From: Methanomassiliicoccales archaeon
Lineage (GTDB): Archaea; Thermoplasmatota; Thermoplasmata; Methanomassiliicoccales; JAAEEP01
Length of the DNA: 64,000 nt
Direction: 5' to 3'
NCBI GenBank assembly: GCA_013415695.1
Contig: JAAEEP010000001.1
Coordinates: 132,621 to 196,620, forward strand
Shown: positions 35,987 to 44,750 of the stretch, in pieces
Layout: each line of letters starts with the position of its first letter
How positions within the stretch are numbered: the stretch's first letter is position 1
Position numbers and translations under genes: made by a program
The notes under the pieces: model-generated
What the model saw: the letters and a program-made list of their open reading frames with translations, nothing else
What the model was told of the DNA's origin: nothing
Database searches by the model: none

Positions 35987-36475
35987 TCACCCCTCATGAT
36001 CTCTGGATGTCGATATATTTCTTAACATCCGATGTCTCGAAAAAAATGTCTCGAGCCTTGTGTTAGGAAGATGGGAAGTTCTGGGATGATTGCTCACGCT
36101 CTGAAATGGGTTATCATCAGTGCGGATGGTTATAAGGAAATCAGCTCCGACAGTTCCACCCAGCACGAATGTCCTCTTAGACCATTTTCCAAAGGCATCA
36201 TTGATTCGCGGTCCAGTGCTGTGAAGGAGATCCTTCACAGCTTTCACCTGCATCTTAGCTTTGACGTTGATGATGACGGAATCAAGACCTCCCACCAGTC
36301 CTTCCAGGCCAGCATCCTTCTGCTCCTCAAGGATCAAATGTACTTGTTGGTTGAGATATTCCTCTGAGTTCTCGAAGTCGTAGACATGGGGCGCAGTGGA
36401 ACCGCATTTGGGGCACCTTGCAGTTTCCGCCTCCTTGAACTCCTGCTTGCATTTGGAGCACACCAGCTTGGCCAT
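35987..36475 (-). CDS. Zinc-ribbon protein with a suspect 3' end
   Basis: 162 residues as it stands. CSKC (6-9) and CPKC (21-24) form a zinc ribbon, followed by a helical region and FVLGGTVGADFLITI. The last 45 residues (after RTDDNP) look unlike a real protein. A different frame at the end gives IFFETSDVKKYIDIQRS and then a stop. Since the pseudogene starts right after it, this gene may also be frameshifted near 36030-36100, or the T run at about 36040 may be misread. Function unknown. Confidence 0.5.
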   Translation of the reverse strand: MAKLVCSKCKQEFKEAETARCPKCGSTAPHVYDFENSEEYLNQQVHLILEEQKDAGLEGLVGGLDSVIINVKAKMQVKAVKDLLHSTGPRINDAFGKWSKRTFVLGGTVGADFLITIRTDDNPFQSVSNHPRTSHLPNTRLETFFSRHRMLRNISTSRDHEG

Positions 36476-36656
36476 GGGTCGCCCTTCTAAGATTCTCCAT
36501 CTTGAAAAATGCGTTCTAATAGTACTTAATAGAGGAGAATATGAATCTACGAGCTTGGCAGAATAGAATTAAGGTGGTATGGACAAGGTCAGCAAGTGAT
36601 TGGAATGGTAGTGATATTTTTATATAGCCAGAGGTGGTTGAAATGATGGCGATGGG

Positions 36657-37055
36657 ATGGACCTCTGGTTAATCTTAATTGCGATTGCGTGGTTCGGTCT
36701 GGGTGCCATAATCGCGGTCTTTATCTACCTGGACATGAAGAGCAGGAAATCTATCCAGAACATTTGGATTGCTGTTGGTTTCCTGTTAAATGTGATTGGT
36801 CTTCTGCTGTACTACCTCTCTGTAAGGGTCTCGAGAAGACATCCATACCAGTACCCACCGTCCCCCAGATACGAGAATCCAGAGTACGATTTCGGTTCGA
36901 AGAAAGGCATGCAAGAGCCCTCAACGGAAGAGAAGAAAAAAGAAGCACCTCAGAGAGAGTTCACCGAAGGCATACCGAGGTGCCCTCATTGCGGAGCCGC
37001 CATATCTGCTCACGAATGGGAGTGTCCGCGCTGCAACGCCAATCTCCGCTTCTGA
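36657..37055 (+). CDS. Membrane-anchored zinc-ribbon protein
   Basis: 132 residues. Two hydrophobic helices at about 3-25 and 37-55 are joined by a basic loop, and the cytosolic tail is proline-rich then charged. The C-terminus holds CPHC (108-111) and CPRC (123-126), a zinc ribbon of the type found in many archaeal membrane proteins of unknown role. It begins 42 bases before TrmI in the same direction and may be cotranscribed. Confidence 0.7.
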   Translation: MDLWLILIAIAWFGLGAIIAVFIYLDMKSRKSIQNIWIAVGFLLNVIGLLLYYLSVRVSRRHPYQYPPSPRYENPEYDFGSKKGMQEPSTEEKKKEAPQREFTEGIPRCPHCGAAISAHEWECPRCNANLRF

Positions 37056-37097
37056 TGAACACAATCCTTTTCTCGGAGAGGGAGGATAAGACAACCG

Positions 37098-37871
37098 ATG
37101 CTAAGAGAGGGCGATCTGTTATATCTTCTAGATGAACAGGGAAGACGCCATTGGATGACCCTTGGAAGGGAAATGATCAAGATACAGGGATTGGGGGTTA
37201 TCGATGGATCCCGGGTCCTCGAGCTCGAATGCGGAGATGCGCTTGAGATTGCACGAAAGAGATTCATCATCCTTAAACCAGGCATACCTGAGCTCATGGA
37301 CTCCCTTGAGAGGGGGGCACAGATCATCACCCCCAAGGACGCGGAAACCATCGTCTTCCGGCTATCGATAAGTTGCGGTGATAAAGTGCTGGAGGGAGGT
37401 GTTGGCTCAGGCGCCATGACCTTGGCTCTTCTTCACGCAGTGGGAAGGAGTGGCAAGGTCATCTCGATCGAGATGCGCGAGGACTTCTCGAAGAGGGCAA
37501 GGAGGAATATCGAGCGGGCGGGTCTGTCGGAAAGTTGGGAGCTCATGCTAGGGGACGTAAGAGAGTTGACCTCGAGCATCGAAGTGGACGCGGTTGTCCT
37601 CGACATCCCAGATCCCTGGATGAGCATAGATTCTATCGCCAGATGCTTGCGTCCAGGAGGAAGGTTCTGTGCCTATGTGCCTAACTCCAACCAGGTCGAA
37701 ACCACTGTGAAGGCTCTTAGGGAAAAGGGTTTCGTAGAGGTCTATGCCTTGGAGAACCTGCAGAGAGGAGTCGAGGTTCATGAAGGGGGTGTCAGGCCCT
37801 CTTTCGAGATGTTGGGGCACACTGGGTATTTGATCTTCGCCAGAATATCCAGCCTGGGAAAGGACGAATAA
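37098..37871 (+). CDS. trmI: tRNA (adenine-N1)-methyltransferase TrmI
   Basis: Makes m1A at tRNA positions 57/58 in archaea. 257 residues: small N-terminal beta domain (REGDLLYLLDEQGR), then a Rossmann SAM-binding domain with VLEGGVGSGAMTLALL, SIEMREDF and the catalytic DIPDPW. FEMLGHTGYLIFAR is the usual C-terminus. Adjacent genes are not in the same pathway. Confidence 0.92.
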   Translation: MLREGDLLYLLDEQGRRHWMTLGREMIKIQGLGVIDGSRVLELECGDALEIARKRFIILKPGIPELMDSLERGAQIITPKDAETIVFRLSISCGDKVLEGGVGSGAMTLALLHAVGRSGKVISIEMREDFSKRARRNIERAGLSESWELMLGDVRELTSSIEVDAVVLDIPDPWMSIDSIARCLRPGGRFCAYVPNSNQVETTVKALREKGFVEVYALENLQRGVEVHEGGVRPSFEMLGHTGYLIFARISSLGKDE

Positions 37872-37906
37872 GTGTTAAGTAGCGAGGAAGTGGGTAACCG
37901 ACCTAG

Positions 37907-38533
37907 ATGGATGCGGCATTTATCGCCACCGTCTTCGGCACCCTGTTCGCCATAATCAACCCCGTAGGCAATGTGCCGATATTCGAGGCGGTGACCGACG
38001 GCTTCGATAAGAAGACCAAGAGAATGATAGCCAAGAAGGCGATGATTTACACCGCATTTGTCCTTATAGGCTTCGGTCTCTTCGGAAATTACATATTCGA
38101 ACTTTTCGGGATCACCATACCAGCGTTCAAGGTGATGGGCGGCCTCTTAATATTCTATCTTGGATTCAACATGGTTGAGGGACGGGGGACCGCTCATAAG
38201 GTCACTGAGGACCATACGGAGGAGGCAGTCTCAGTGGCAATTGTCCCCCTCACAATACCCCTTTATGGAGGGCCGGGTTCCATCGCTACCACGATGGTCC
38301 TGATCTCCCAGGCTGACGGGGCTATGGACCTTACGATGGTGTTCGTAGCTATATTGTGTATTTTGGTTGTATCCTACGTCCTAATAATTAAGGCCGATAT
38401 TATCTTCAAACGCCTGGGTAAGAGCGGTTCCATCGCCTTTACGCGCATCATGGGAGTACTTCTAGCAGGAATGGGGATCAGCTTCATAATCTCAGGGGCC
38501 ATCGAGTCTGTCCAACAATCTGGGCTTATTTGA
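37907..38533 (+). CDS. MarC-family membrane protein, copy 1
   Basis: 208 residues with six hydrophobic helices. ATVFGTLFAIINPVGNVPIF and, after the middle, VPLTIPLYGGPGSI are the MarC pattern. The family was once linked to multiple-antibiotic resistance, but the role is not established; a transport function is likely. The following gene is a paralogue of the same length, with 65 bases between. Confidence 0.88.
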   Translation: MDAAFIATVFGTLFAIINPVGNVPIFEAVTDGFDKKTKRMIAKKAMIYTAFVLIGFGLFGNYIFELFGITIPAFKVMGGLLIFYLGFNMVEGRGTAHKVTEDHTEEAVSVAIVPLTIPLYGGPGSIATTMVLISQADGAMDLTMVFVAILCILVVSYVLIIKADIIFKRLGKSGSIAFTRIMGVLLAGMGISFIISGAIESVQQSGLI

Positions 38534-38568
38534 GGAGATGCCCTCCAAAATAGAGCATCTAGCAAATG

Positions 38569-38576
38569 TATTAATA
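38569..38576 (+). promoter_or_regulatory. Likely TATA box of the second MarC gene
   Basis: TATTAATA is centred 26-27 bases before the GTG at 38599, and no ribosome binding site precedes that codon. This fits a leaderless transcript and separate control from the first MarC gene. Confidence 0.5.
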
Positions 38577-38598
38577 CCACCTTCAATTTCGCACCGCC

Positions 38599-39243
38599 GT
38601 GGTACTCGAGTTTGCCGTTGGTGCCTTTGCAACCATATTCGCTATAGTCAATCCTGTGGCGAATGTGCCCATTTTCGAAGCGGTCACCGATGGGTATAGC
38701 CAGGATCTAAAGAGAAGGGTGATTTACAAGATTTGCCTGGTCACGCTGGCGACACTTTTCGTTTTCGGTATCTTTGGACAATGGATATTCAACATTTATG
38801 GTATCACGATACCAGCATTCAAGGTGGCAGGTGGTCTCCTTCTGTTCTCAGTGGCATATGATATGCTGCATGGTAAGACCTCCCAGACCAAGCTTAACAA
38901 GATAGACGAAGAGCAGGCTTCCACCGCCGAGGTAGTGGGCATTGTACCCCTAGGCATCCCCTTGTTCGCTGGTCCCGGGTCCATCACCATTGTCATGATA
39001 CTGGTTTCTGAGTCAATCGGTGACGGGAACCTGGTGAATCTGGTCTCAATTTTCCTGGCCATCACCTTGACTGTCATCATAAGCTACTTGCTACTAATGA
39101 ACTCACACAGGGTGTTCGCCTTCATTGGAAAGAGCGGGGCAATGGCGTTCACCAGGATCATGGGCATCCTTCTCTCAGCAGTGGCTGTCAACTTCGTGTT
39201 CTCCGGAGCTCTGCAATTCCTTCAAGAAGCCGGCCTGGTCTGA
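38599..39243 (+). CDS. MarC-family membrane protein, copy 2
   Basis: 214 residues, six hydrophobic helices, clearly a paralogue of the preceding gene: GAFATIFAIVNPVANVPIFEAVTDGY and IPLFAGPGSITIVMIL (each shortened in the quoted family cores) match it segment by segment. The GTG start at 38599 is supported by a TATA box at the right distance. The two copies may form a heteromeric transporter or have diverged. Confidence 0.88.
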   Translation: MVLEFAVGAFATIFAIVNPVANVPIFEAVTDGYSQDLKRRVIYKICLVTLATLFVFGIFGQWIFNIYGITIPAFKVAGGLLLFSVAYDMLHGKTSQTKLNKIDEEQASTAEVVGIVPLGIPLFAGPGSITIVMILVSESIGDGNLVNLVSIFLAITLTVIISYLLLMNSHRVFAFIGKSGAMAFTRIMGILLSAVAVNFVFSGALQFLQEAGLV

Positions 39244-39290
39244 GAGAAACAGAATTAAGTAGTCAACATGGATTATCGAGCGGTGCTTTG

Positions 39291-39530
39291 ATGGTCATCG
39301 CAGAGATCAGGATCGAGCTCAAACCGGGCGTGGCAGACCCGGAGGGGCAGAACACCAGGAAAGCGTTGGAACTCCTGGGTTTTGAAGGGATCAAGAACGT
39401 GAGATCGATTAAGCTCTTCGAGGTTGACCTGGATTTGGAAGAGGAAGCAGCGACTAATTCCTGCGAGGAAATGTGCAAGAAGCTGCTTGCCAACCCTGTG
39501 ATCCAGAGCTACCGCATTGACATAAGGTGA
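39291..39530 (+). CDS. purS: Phosphoribosylformylglycinamidine synthase, PurS subunit
   Basis: 79 residues, the small bridging subunit of the three-part FGAM synthase. EIRIELKPGVADPEGQ and RSIKLFEVDL are the family pattern. The ATG at 39291 follows a TTG at 39288 in frame. It precedes purL by 6 bases, and purL is followed by purQ, the classical purSLQ operon for step 4 of purine synthesis. Confidence 0.95.
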   Translation: MVIAEIRIELKPGVADPEGQNTRKALELLGFEGIKNVRSIKLFEVDLDLEEEAATNSCEEMCKKLLANPVIQSYRIDIR

Positions 39531-39536
39531 GGTCAA

Positions 39537-41867
39537 ATGGCCACCACCAAACTCATGAAGAGACTTCAAGTTCCCTTCGAGCTCTTCGAGGTTGATCTAC
39601 TTTCGGCCAGGGATGAGGATCTCAGGGAACTCAGCGATATAATGGGACTGAGCCTCAGCCTTGAGGAGATGGTCACCATAAGAGAATACTTCTCTAAAAA
39701 GGGCCGTCTTCCCACTGATGTGGAACTCCAGTCTACGGCCCAGGCATGGAGCGAGCACTGCTGCTACAAATCATCAAAGGTGTTCTTGAAGGAGCATGTG
39801 TTCAACATAAACCACCCCGATATTCTTTCCAAAGGTGATGCGGGAGTGATGGTTTTCGATGATGAGCATGGATACGCGCTCAGGATCGAGAGCCACAATC
39901 ATCCCTCTGCGATAGAACCATACGGTGGGGCCGCAACGGGAATAGGGGGGATAATAAGGGACGTCGTGTGCATGGGAGCCCAGCCAGTGGCCCTGGTGGA
40001 CCCTCTGTTCTTCGGTCCACCCGATTTCGAGGGAGAGCTGTCTCCGGGGGTGAAACACCCCAAATATCTGATTGGTGGGGTTGTTGCCGGGATAAGGGAT
40101 TATGGTAACCGTTTGGGGATTCCTACCGTCTGCGGAGGAGTGTTCTTCGATCCGGCATACACTGGTAATTGTCTGGTTAATGTCGGATGCGTAGGTATCG
40201 TCAAGAAAAAAGATCTCGTTCGAAATGCTGTAGGAGGAGCACATGATCTCCTCATTTTGGTAGGAGGAAGGACCGGAAGGGACGGTATCCATGGTGTCAC
40301 CTTTGCCTCGGCCGAGCTTGACGAGACATCTGAAGAGGAATCCAGGGGTGCGGTTCAGCTTGGGGATCCGATCATGAAAGAACCACTTATTCACGCCTGC
40401 CTTGAAGTGAATTCACGAGGGCTCATCAGCGGGATGAAGGACCTCGGTGGCGGAGGACTCTCCTGTGTGGTGGGAGAGATGGCCCTCGATGCCGGTTTCG
40501 GTGCTGAGGTCAACCTGAGTGATGTCCCCCTCAAGGAGGAAGGGTTGGCACCGTGGGAAATATGGGTCTCCGAGTCACAGGAAAGGATGATGCTGGCCGC
40601 TCCAGAGGAGAACATCAAGTACATCATGGAGGTTTTTGACCTCTGGGACGTGGAAGCCACCATTGTGGGAAAGGTCATTGAGGGAAAGAATGTGAGGCTT
40701 TTCTTCCAGGGCGAGAAAGTGTTCGAGATGGATCTCGATTTTCTCACGGCGGGACCGGAGTATTGCAGGGCTTGCGTGAGCAGAAGTCCATCCGATGAAG
40801 TGGAAGAGGTCCTTCCACAGCTGCCTGAGGACCTGAGTGAGGTTCTGTTGACCCTGCTTTCAGACCCTAATATCGCTTCGAAGGAGTGGGTCATCCGCCA
40901 GTATGACCACGAGGTCAGAGCTGGAACGGTCATCAAACCCCTCCAGGGACAGATTGGTCATCGCGGCCACGGAGACGCGGCGGTGATCAAACCCTTGGAG
41001 AACTCATTCAAGGGCCTGGCAATCGCACTTGGTGTAAATCCATGGTTTGTTGCAGATGACCCCTACAGAGGTGGAAAAAGTTGCATCGATGAGGTCTGCA
41101 GGAATATCGTTGCGGTCGGAGGAAGGCCCCATTCACTCACCGATTGCCTGAACTTTGGAAACCCCGAGAAGCCCGAAAGGCTTGGCGAGTTCAGGGACGC
41201 GGTTCGAGGGATTGGCGAAGTATGTCGGGCTCTATCGCTTCCCATTCCCTCAGGGAACGTCAGCTTCTACAATGAGACTCCCAAGGGCTCGGTGCTTCCC
41301 ACCCCAACCGTGATGGGTGTTGGAATCGTGGAAGACATCACCAAGTGCGTCACCGCGGACCTTAAGAAAGCTGGTAATCCATTGTACCTGGTTGGTGAGA
41401 CCAAAGGAGAGATGGGAGGTTCTGCTCTTTACCGCAATTATGGCGGAAATGGAGGAGAGGTGCCCGATGTGGATCTCAGAGAGCTTGAGTCAAGCATAGA
41501 CTGCCTTCTCGAATGCATGAGCAAGGAATTCATAAGAGCCTGCCATGACTGTTCCGATGGAGGACTGGGGGTAGCACTAGCCGAGATGTGCATCTCGGGG
41601 AACATTGGCGCAACCATCGATGTTACTTTAATGGGAACAACGACCACGGAGAGAAAGCTCTTCTGCGAGACCAACACCCGCTGGTTGGTGGAGATCGACA
41701 GATCTAGGGAGAATGAATGGCTCGAACTTATGAAAACGAAGACCTTCCGATTAGGGGAGGTTGGACGCGACTTCCTCGAGATCAAGGACGGCGATTCCAC
41801 AATGAACATGAGCATCGATAAGATGAGGGACGCTTGGTACACTCCTCTATGGAGGATATTGGGGTGA
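39537..41867 (+). CDS. purL: Phosphoribosylformylglycinamidine synthase, PurL subunit
   Basis: 776 residues, the ATP-dependent amidotransfer subunit that turns FGAR into FGAM. QAWSEHCCYKS with the catalytic His, ESHNHPSAIEPYGGAATGIGG and GGRTGRDGIHG are clear in the first half; the second half repeats the AIRS-type fold, ending with HDCSDGGLGVALAE. The start has GAGGTCA upstream. Full length, no break. Uses PurQ for ammonia. Confidence 0.96.
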   Translation: MATTKLMKRLQVPFELFEVDLLSARDEDLRELSDIMGLSLSLEEMVTIREYFSKKGRLPTDVELQSTAQAWSEHCCYKSSKVFLKEHVFNINHPDILSKGDAGVMVFDDEHGYALRIESHNHPSAIEPYGGAATGIGGIIRDVVCMGAQPVALVDPLFFGPPDFEGELSPGVKHPKYLIGGVVAGIRDYGNRLGIPTVCGGVFFDPAYTGNCLVNVGCVGIVKKKDLVRNAVGGAHDLLILVGGRTGRDGIHGVTFASAELDETSEEESRGAVQLGDPIMKEPLIHACLEVNSRGLISGMKDLGGGGLSCVVGEMALDAGFGAEVNLSDVPLKEEGLAPWEIWVSESQERMMLAAPEENIKYIMEVFDLWDVEATIVGKVIEGKNVRLFFQGEKVFEMDLDFLTAGPEYCRACVSRSPSDEVEEVLPQLPEDLSEVLLTLLSDPNIASKEWVIRQYDHEVRAGTVIKPLQGQIGHRGHGDAAVIKPLENSFKGLAIALGVNPWFVADDPYRGGKSCIDEVCRNIVAVGGRPHSLTDCLNFGNPEKPERLGEFRDAVRGIGEVCRALSLPIPSGNVSFYNETPKGSVLPTPTVMGVGIVEDITKCVTADLKKAGNPLYLVGETKGEMGGSALYRNYGGNGGEVPDVDLRELESSIDCLLECMSKEFIRACHDCSDGGLGVALAEMCISGNIGATIDVTLMGTTTTERKLFCETNTRWLVEIDRSRENEWLELMKTKTFRLGEVGRDFLEIKDGDSTMNMSIDKMRDAWYTPLWRILG

Positions 41868-41871
41868 GATT

Positions 41872-42708
41872 ATGAACCGCAAAGATATCCGGGTTTGCGT
41901 TCTCAGGATTGAGGGGACCAACTGCGAGGATGAAACGTTCTCAGCCTTTGCTAGTCTCGGGGCTTCTCCAGAGAAGGTGCATCTCAAGCAGTTAACAGGT
42001 GATTCCCCTCATACGCTGAGGAGATCGTTAGATGAATTCCATATCTTAGCCCTTCCAGGTGGATTCTCGTCTGGTGACTATGTCAGGGCGGGAGCCATTT
42101 TTGCGGCTAGGATGAAGAGCTCAATCAAGCGGGATCTCATCGAGTTCATCGAGAACGGCAAGCCGGTGATCGGGATCTGCAACGGGTTCCAGATACTGGT
42201 CGAGCTTGGACTACTTCCCGCAGTTGACGGTGTGATGAGCGAGCAACCTCAGGCGGCTCTTTCCACCAACGAATCAGGAAGATTTGAGTGCACCCCCACC
42301 CTCCTCAAACACGAGAATGATGGCAATTGCATCTTCACCAAAGGCATGGAAAGAGAACAGATAGTGATGTTTCCATGCGCCCATGCAGAGGGAAACCTCA
42401 AATTCCCACGTGGACAGGAGAGGGAATTCATAGAGATTCTTGAGGAGAATGATCAGATCGTCTTCAAGTACGTTGACGATCACGGCGATTACGCTGGTTA
42501 TCCCTGGAATCCCAATGGATCGATAGACAACATCACCGGTATTTGCAACCCTCAGGGAAATGTATTGGGCCTGATGCCACACCCCGAGAGGGCATTCAAT
42601 CGCTTCACACATCCAGACTGGACACTTGGTGACAAGGATCCGATTGGACCGGGTGACGGCAGAACGATCTTCGAATCCGCTCTCTCACACATCAACGGAA
42701 GGTACTGA
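41872..42708 (+). CDS. purQ: Phosphoribosylformylglycinamidine synthase, PurQ glutaminase subunit
   Basis: 278 residues, class I glutamine amidotransferase. The nucleophile lies in GICNGFQIL (about 101-109), and the catalytic His-x-Glu is in HPERAFNRF near 242. VLRIEGTNCEDE is the N-terminus. It starts 4 bases after purL. It is somewhat longer than bacterial PurQ (about 225), which is usual for several archaea. Confidence 0.94.
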   Translation: MNRKDIRVCVLRIEGTNCEDETFSAFASLGASPEKVHLKQLTGDSPHTLRRSLDEFHILALPGGFSSGDYVRAGAIFAARMKSSIKRDLIEFIENGKPVIGICNGFQILVELGLLPAVDGVMSEQPQAALSTNESGRFECTPTLLKHENDGNCIFTKGMEREQIVMFPCAHAEGNLKFPRGQEREFIEILEENDQIVFKYVDDHGDYAGYPWNPNGSIDNITGICNPQGNVLGLMPHPERAFNRFTHPDWTLGDKDPIGPGDGRTIFESALSHINGRY

Positions 42709-42719
42709 CCGGGTCTTGA

Positions 42720-43379
42720 TCAATCCACGTCGATTATTATCTCGACCGAATCGCCATCCCCTATGCCCAGCGTGCGTCTGAGATGGTACTGACATAGTAT
42801 CTCGATGATATCATCGTAATGAGATCTTGCAGGCATGACGACCGCACAGTGAATATTATGTATCCTGGCTGAGAAGGCCTTCACATCGCCAAAGGTCCTT
42901 CCGTTCCTCTCGAAGCCGTCAATTATTATGCCATCGCTGTTCCTGAGGACCTCGAGCTTGTCCACGTCAGCTGGATCTATCTTGACGTTGAGTGTCCCCT
43001 CATAGGGCATGAACTCCAGCTTATCCGAGAACTGTTGCTTATATGAAGGTTGATGGACGTAGTACTGTCCCTCGCCCATTCCTCTTGTAATCACTCCACG
43101 AACGACAACGTGTCCCTTTAACTCGAATATCTTCTGATATTCGAGATACTCCTGTCGGAGTAGGTCGATGCCCATTTCTGTCAGCTTGATGCGCTGCCTT
43201 CGAGCCCCTAGATCCCTCTGGATAAGGCCAGCCTCGAGTAGCTCGAGAATGCGCTTTGAGGCTGATTGCTGGCTCATTTCTAACTTATCACCTAATTCCC
43301 GTGATGAGATGGCTATGTAGTCGTGCATCCCACCCATTAAGGCGACCCTGCGTAATGCGGTGATGAACTTCTCATTCAT
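42720..43379 (-). CDS. ribK: CTP-dependent riboflavin kinase with winged helix (DUF120)
   Basis: 219 residues. An N-terminal winged-helix domain (SSRELGDKLEMSQQSASKRIL, about 24-44) is followed by the DUF120 kinase domain with GEGQYYVHQPSY, MPYEGTLNVK and SYDD-like SHYDDIIEIL. The kinase makes FMN from riboflavin with CTP. The HTH can repress genes in some homologues. The ATG at 43379 follows GGTGAGG; a GTG at 43391 is also in frame but lacks a site. It is convergent with purQ. Confidence 0.88.
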   Translation of the reverse strand: MNEKFITALRRVALMGGMHDYIAISSRELGDKLEMSQQSASKRILELLEAGLIQRDLGARRQRIKLTEMGIDLLRQEYLEYQKIFELKGHVVVRGVITRGMGEGQYYVHQPSYKQQFSDKLEFMPYEGTLNVKIDPADVDKLEVLRNSDGIIIDGFERNGRTFGDVKAFSARIHNIHCAVVMPARSHYDDIIEILCQYHLRRTLGIGDGDSVEIIIDVD

Positions 43380-43559
43380 TTCCTCACCCACAAGGGGAAT
43401 GTGATCGTTTGATCCCCCTAGAATATTGGTTGATAAATGCCTTTCCTACCATAATAAGTGTTGCTGTTGGATGAATCAGTCGATTATAGGTTGCTACAAG
43501 GATTGGATAATGTATTTCTTGAGGGATGCCATCTCTTAAACTAGGTTCGGGAGAGTCTC

Positions 43560-44396
43560 ATGAAGCGGAAGAACAGGCATATAATGGAAGCCATGGGAAT
43601 GACGAGGATTGTCATCGAGGATGAGAAGGTTGTCGAGGTGGGGCAGCCCAAACTCAGCTACTGCCCACTCTTCTTCAAGTACCGAAAGATAGAGGAGATG
43701 ACACCTGAAACCATCAGAGAGAACATACAGTTCAGGATAGACGACTTCGGTATGTGCAGTCCCCGGAGGAAGCTAAGGATGAGAGACTTCCTTAGCTTCG
43801 GAATATCCGAGGTTCTCGCCATGTGCGTGGAGGATGATATCCTGGATTGCGGGGTCATCGTATGTGACGGGGCAGGAACTGTGGTCATCTCAGATCCAGA
43901 GATCATCCAGGGTATCGGAGGGAGGATATCGGGATTGGTGGAAACTTCGCCCATACCAGAGGTGATCGGTGCTATAGGCGAGGAGAGAGTTCTGGACTCT
44001 TCTTCAGCTAGAATCGACCAGATCGATGGGGTGAAGCTGGCCTGGAAGCTCGGCAACGAGCGAATAGGAGTGACGGTTGCCAGGGCGGATGATGCACGAG
44101 GGATTAGGGAGATGTACGGCAAAGACATTGTAATATTCGCGGTTCATACTACTGGGGTCTCTCATGATGAGGCGAATATACTCTTCGATAACTGCGACGT
44201 GATAACCGCATGTGCTTCCAGACCGATAAGGGAGATCGGAAGGATAAGATCGCTGTACACCGTGGGCACCAAGATACCGATCTACGCGGCTACAGAAGTT
44301 GGTGCGAACATTATGAGAAGAAGAATGGAGAAGATCGGAAAAATCCGTAGCAAGGAGTATGTTGAAGAGCCTGACCCTCCTCGCCCCCTACTCTAA
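43560..44396 (+). CDS. Methanogenesis marker 8-like protein (DUF2099)
   Basis: 278 residues, matching my memory of the DUF2099/methanogenesis-marker-8 family: YCPLFFKYR, IQFRIDDFGMC, CDGAGTVVISDPEIIQGIGGRISG (quoted in parts: CDGAGTVVISDPE, IQGIGGRISG). The function is not known; the family is widespread in methanogens and occurs in some other archaea. Cys35 and the Cys in FGMC could bind metal. Stands alone between ribK and the PIN gene. It suggests a methanogenic relative or ancestor, but no other methanogenesis gene lies in the window. Confidence 0.75.
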   Translation: MKRKNRHIMEAMGMTRIVIEDEKVVEVGQPKLSYCPLFFKYRKIEEMTPETIRENIQFRIDDFGMCSPRRKLRMRDFLSFGISEVLAMCVEDDILDCGVIVCDGAGTVVISDPEIIQGIGGRISGLVETSPIPEVIGAIGEERVLDSSSARIDQIDGVKLAWKLGNERIGVTVARADDARGIREMYGKDIVIFAVHTTGVSHDEANILFDNCDVITACASRPIREIGRIRSLYTVGTKIPIYAATEVGANIMRRRMEKIGKIRSKEYVEEPDPPRPLL

Positions 44397-44749
44397 ATTT
44401 CGTCAGCCTGGAGATACTTGCCTGAGCGTAGGTAGATCGTGGGAATGCCCATCTTTCTCAGACGTGAGCGAAGCTCCTTGTCGTTGGTGAGGACATAGGC
44501 ACCCAGCTCCTTTGCGACCTGAATGATGCCCTCGTCGCCCTGCTTCATGGTCTCAGCTATCATGTACTTGCGGGCAAGGGTCAGTGCAGCCTTGGCATGC
44601 TTGCTCTTACTTCTCTTCAATTCCCCAATCACGGGTCCCGGTACAAATATCTCGCAGCTGCCAAGCAAGCGCCCGAGCTCATGGTCAATATTGATTGATG
44701 TTTCAAAAGGCATTAGAAGTGCGTTTGTATCTAGGACCACTTTCTGCAT
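44393..44749 (-). CDS. PIN-domain ribonuclease-like protein
   Basis: 118 residues. VVLDTNALLMPFE (about 3-15) gives the first Asp, GELKRSK and ADE-like TMKQGDEGIIQVAKE, and VLTNDKELRSRL supply the remaining acidic residues of the PIN nuclease site. The VapC9/Fcf1-like form beside aIF2-gamma is conserved in archaea and probably handles rRNA, not a toxin. The ATG at 44749 lies one base after the aIF2-gamma stop, so they are coupled. A longer frame upstream reads inside aIF2-gamma. Confidence 0.88.
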   Translation of the reverse strand: MQKVVLDTNALLMPFETSINIDHELGRLLGSCEIFVPGPVIGELKRSKSKHAKAALTLARKYMIAETMKQGDEGIIQVAKELGAYVLTNDKELRSRLRKMGIPTIYLRSGKYLQADEI

Positions 44750-44750
44750 T

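Noticed and set aside
44393-44749. VapC toxin of a toxin-antitoxin pair
   Set aside because: No antitoxin frame is adjacent; the gene is coupled to aIF2-gamma, as in the conserved archaeal arrangement.
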